Below are positions 62,173 to 64,000 of a stretch of 64,000 bases of DNA, piece after piece; the stretch's first letter is position 1, and the number at the start of each line of letters is the position of its first letter. This DNA is from Streptomyces sp. CGMCC 4.7035 (GTDB taxonomy: Bacteria; Actinomycetota; Actinomycetes; Streptomycetales; Streptomycetaceae). The stretch lies in NCBI RefSeq assembly GCF_031583065.1, contig NZ_CP134053.1, positions 3,720,001 through 3,784,000 of the forward strand, in the 5' to 3' direction. The position numbers and the translations under genes were made by a program. The notes under the pieces were generated by a model. The model was not told the DNA's origin. It worked only from the letters and a program-made list of their open reading frames with translations, and searched no databases.

Positions 62173-62290
62173 TGCCGCGGAGACGGGCGCGGGGCGGTGC
62201 CGCGGAGACGGGCGCGGGGCGGTGCCGCGGAGACGGGCGCGGGGCGGTGCCGCGGAGACGGGCGCGGGGCGGTGCCGCGGAGACGGGCGC
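62173..62290. repeat. 25-bp tandem repeat, four full units and a partial fifth
   Basis: TGCCGCGGAGACGGGCGCGG plus GGCGG is repeated exactly at 62173, 62198, 62223 and 62248. A fifth copy at 62273 diverges after 18 bases. The array lies between the MFS gene and the lactonase gene. Each unit can form a GC-rich hairpin. Confidence 0.95.
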
Positions 62291-62538
62291 CGGCGCCGGG
62301 GATCGATCCCGCGGTCGCGCTCGTCCTGCCGGCCACCCCGCAGACGGTCACCGACCAGTGGGTGCACCGGGCCACGTGGCCGCGCATGGCAGCGCGCGGG
62401 CGACCCGCGGGCGGACCTCGCGTCCTGTACGGCGGAGCTCACAGCACTTCTGGGGCGCGTAGGGTCGGCGGTCGCGCCGTCGGCGCATCCAGGCGGGCGC
62501 GGGATCTCGCCACCGGCGGATGCGCGACGAGATGGCCT

Positions 62539-62554
62539 TTTGGTCTAGACCTGC
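62539..62554. promoter_or_regulatory. dre-like site before the lactonase gene
   Basis: TTTGGTCTAGACCTGC carries the perfect 10-bp centre GGTCTAGACC, with one mismatch in the outer core. It lies 43 bp before the start at 62597. No TTGACA is placed as at the other three promoters. Confidence 0.65.
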
Positions 62555-62596
62555 TGCTACCGTCGCCCCGTGAGGCGTCGGCGAGAGGGGACGGCA

Positions 62597-63625
62597 ATGG
62601 CGGACGGCGGCGGGCGGCGACGGCGGGCGTACATCGGCTCGTTCACGGCGGCGGGAGGGCGCGGCGTCCTCACGGCGGCCGTGGACCCGGACAGCGGCGC
62701 GCTGACCGTCCTGAACGCCGTGGACGGGGTGCCCGACCCGTCCTACCTGGCGCTCTGCGGGGACATGCTCTACGCGGTCAGCGAGACCGCCGACGGCGCC
62801 GTCGCCGCGTACCGCGTCGATGGTGACAAGCCCGAGCTCACCGGTCCGCCCGTCCCTGTGGGCGGCAGCGGGCCCACGCACCTGTGCCTGCACGCCGGTC
62901 ACGTCCTGACCGCCAACTACGGCTCCGGCAGCGTCACCGCCGTCCCGCTGCGCGGCGACGGCACCTTGGCGAAGGCGGCGTCCGCCGTGCTTCAGCACCA
63001 GGGCTCGGGGCCGGTCCCGCAACGGCAGCAGGGACCGCACGCCCATCAGGTGCAGCCCGACCCGAGCGGCCGCTGGATCGTCGGCGTCGACCTCGGCACG
63101 GATTCCGTCCGTGTGTGCGTGCTGAAGGGCGGCGCGCTGACCCCGCACCGCGAGACCGCGCTGCGTCCCGGGTCCGGGCCGCGTCATCTGGCCTTCCATC
63201 CGGACGGGGGCCGCGCGTACGTCCTCAACGAGCTGACGCCGACCGTCACCGTCTGCCGCTGGGACGCCGAGGACGGTGTCCTGAAGCCCGTCGCCGAGAC
63301 ACCGGTGCTGCACGACGTGCCCGCCGGTGACGCCTACCCGTCGGGCATCGTCGTGTCGCCCGACGGACGCTTCGTGTGGACCGCGACACGCGGGCAGGAC
63401 GTGTTGTCCGTGCTCGCCGTCGAGGGCGACGGACTCAGGCGGGTGGCGACGGTGCCGTGCGGGGGCGTCTGGCCGCGCGCGATCGCCCTGTCGGAGGGGT
63501 TCCTGTACGTCGCCAACGAGCGGTCCGGGGACGTGACCTGGTTCGCGCCGGACCCGGAGACGGGGGTACCGCGGCGAGGCGGCTCGGTGGATGCGCCGGC
63601 GGCTTCCTGCGTCGTCCTCGGCTGA
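62597..63625 (+). CDS. Lactonase (6-phosphogluconolactonase-type beta-propeller)
   Basis: A 342-aa seven-bladed propeller from ATG 62597 with GAGAGGGG six bases before it. The family signature includes YIGSFTAAGGRGVLTAAVDP, PSYLALCGDMLYAVSE, GPHAHQVQPDPSGRWIVGVD, PGSGPRHLAFHPDGGRAYVL and DAYPSGIVVSPDGRFVWTAT. It resembles YbhE/Pgl lactonases, which hydrolyse 6-phosphogluconolactone or other lactones in the cytoplasm. The dre-like site suggests regulation with amino sugars. Confidence 0.9.
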   Translation: MADGGGRRRRAYIGSFTAAGGRGVLTAAVDPDSGALTVLNAVDGVPDPSYLALCGDMLYAVSETADGAVAAYRVDGDKPELTGPPVPVGGSGPTHLCLHAGHVLTANYGSGSVTAVPLRGDGTLAKAASAVLQHQGSGPVPQRQQGPHAHQVQPDPSGRWIVGVDLGTDSVRVCVLKGGALTPHRETALRPGSGPRHLAFHPDGGRAYVLNELTPTVTVCRWDAEDGVLKPVAETPVLHDVPAGDAYPSGIVVSPDGRFVWTATRGQDVLSVLAVEGDGLRRVATVPCGGVWPRAIALSEGFLYVANERSGDVTWFAPDPETGVPRRGGSVDAPAASCVVLG

Positions 63626-63741
63626 TCCAGACGGATTCCGCGTCCGGCCTGGTACACCGGCTACACCGGCCTGGTACGGGCTCCGGGGGCCGTCCCCTGG
63701 CGGGCGGGCGGCGGGACCGGTTCGCGCGACCGGCAAGGCGA

Positions 63742-63771
63742 AGGCCCCGCTTCCATGGGGGAGCGGGCCCT
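63742..63771. terminator. Hairpin 1 of a duplicated pair
   Basis: AGGCCCCGCTTCC at 63742-63754 pairs with 63759-63771 with one mismatch and one wobble, loop of 4. The surrounding GGCAAGGCGAAGG...GGGCCCTGGG recurs at 63875-63915. Confidence 0.65.
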
Positions 63772-63883
63772 GGGGCATGGCTGGCGGGGGCTCCGGGTCG
63801 TCTGCCGGCGGGCGGGTGCCGGGGTCGGCTTGCGACCGGCTTCTCGATGCCGTGGAGAACCGTTGGCTTGTCAGGCAAGGCGA

Positions 63884-63913
63884 AGGGCCCGCTCCATGGG
63901 TGGAGCGGGCCCT
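63884..63913. terminator. Hairpin 2 of a duplicated pair
   Basis: AGGGCCCGCTCC at 63884-63895 pairs perfectly with 63902-63913, loop of 6. It lies just after the end of the gene that enters from the right edge and probably terminates it and the lactonase transcript. Confidence 0.75.
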
Positions 63914-63941
63914 GGGTCGTACAGGGTGATCCGGGTGGGGC

Positions 63942-64000
63942 TCAGCGGACCGGCGCGCCCTGCGGCTGCTGCGGTGAGATGCCCAGTGCCGTCGTGTACT
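63942..64000 (-). CDS. C-terminal end of a gene running in from the right edge
   Basis: The minus strand encodes YTTALGISPQQPQGAPVR and a stop at 63942, 28 bp before hairpin 2. Only 19 codons are inside the window, so the product is unknown. Confidence 0.5.
   Translation of the reverse strand, partial: YTTALGISPQQPQGAPVR

Noticed and set aside
1..64000. CRISPR array or anti-phage defence island
   Set aside because: No regularly spaced repeats of CRISPR type and no cas, restriction-modification, BREX, CBASS or similar genes were recognised.

Overview
The window is high-GC actinobacterial chromosome, almost certainly Streptomyces. Gene density and codon use fit, and the genes are typical of that genus: a dasR/dasABC amino-sugar locus, DUF5709, DUF5997 and DUF6479 proteins, SpoIIE-type PP2C phosphatases, a stand-alone type III polyketide synthase, type B ribosomal protein L31 and Mycobacterium/Streptomyces-type oxidase genes. 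No tRNA, rRNA or CRISPR array was seen.

Layout. 1-7.7 kb is an accessory, decaying region. It starts with two units bracketed by the same pair of short repeats, carrying a small hypothetical gene and a frameshifted DUF1963 gene. A HEAT/LRV-repeat protein follows, then about 1.2 kb of debris, then a xis-int pair whose integrase is split by an ISAs1-family element with a visible 8-bp target duplication. 7.8-23.7 kb is housekeeping-like: acyl-CoA thioesterase, DUF3516 helicase, membrane hydrolase, L31B, DUF5709, an asymmetric heterodimeric ABC exporter, a secreted PNGase A-like amidase, a MarR/ABC exporter pair, an MltG-like protein and a flavin monooxygenase. 23.8-25.4 kb is a row of gene remnants around an intact YjbQ-family gene.

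25.7-39.3 kb is mixed: a secreted ThuA-ricin lectin protein, two SpoIIE-type phosphatases, a type III PKS, a LuxR regulator, a methyltransferase, and a complete rpoA gene far from any ribosomal-protein operon. That rpoA segment is bracketed by about 200-bp direct repeats, one of them a fragment of the methyltransferase gene. 39.6-46.4 kb holds a rhomboid-like membrane protein, a translationally coupled HemK-like methyltransferase / CDGSH / haem-oxygenase-like trio, and a cytochrome b facing a ctaF-ctaD pair, without the other bc1 or oxidase subunits.

48.8-63.6 kb is the most coherent part. A DasR-like GntR regulator diverges from dasABC plus a GH3 N-acetylglucosaminidase gene, followed by a second GH3 gene, a coupled five-gene operon (PhyH dioxygenase, DUF6271, PLP decarboxylase, GNAT, MFS exporter) and a lactonase. 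The das operon, the second GH3 gene and the five-gene operon each have a TTGACA box exactly 8 bp before a DasR-type palindrome (dre). Further dre-like sites lie before dasR, the lactonase and the distant ThuA-lectin gene. The likely picture is one GlcNAc/chitin-responsive regulon controlling oligosaccharide uptake, intracellular hydrolysis and a small, apparently uncharacterised biosynthesis-and-export operon.
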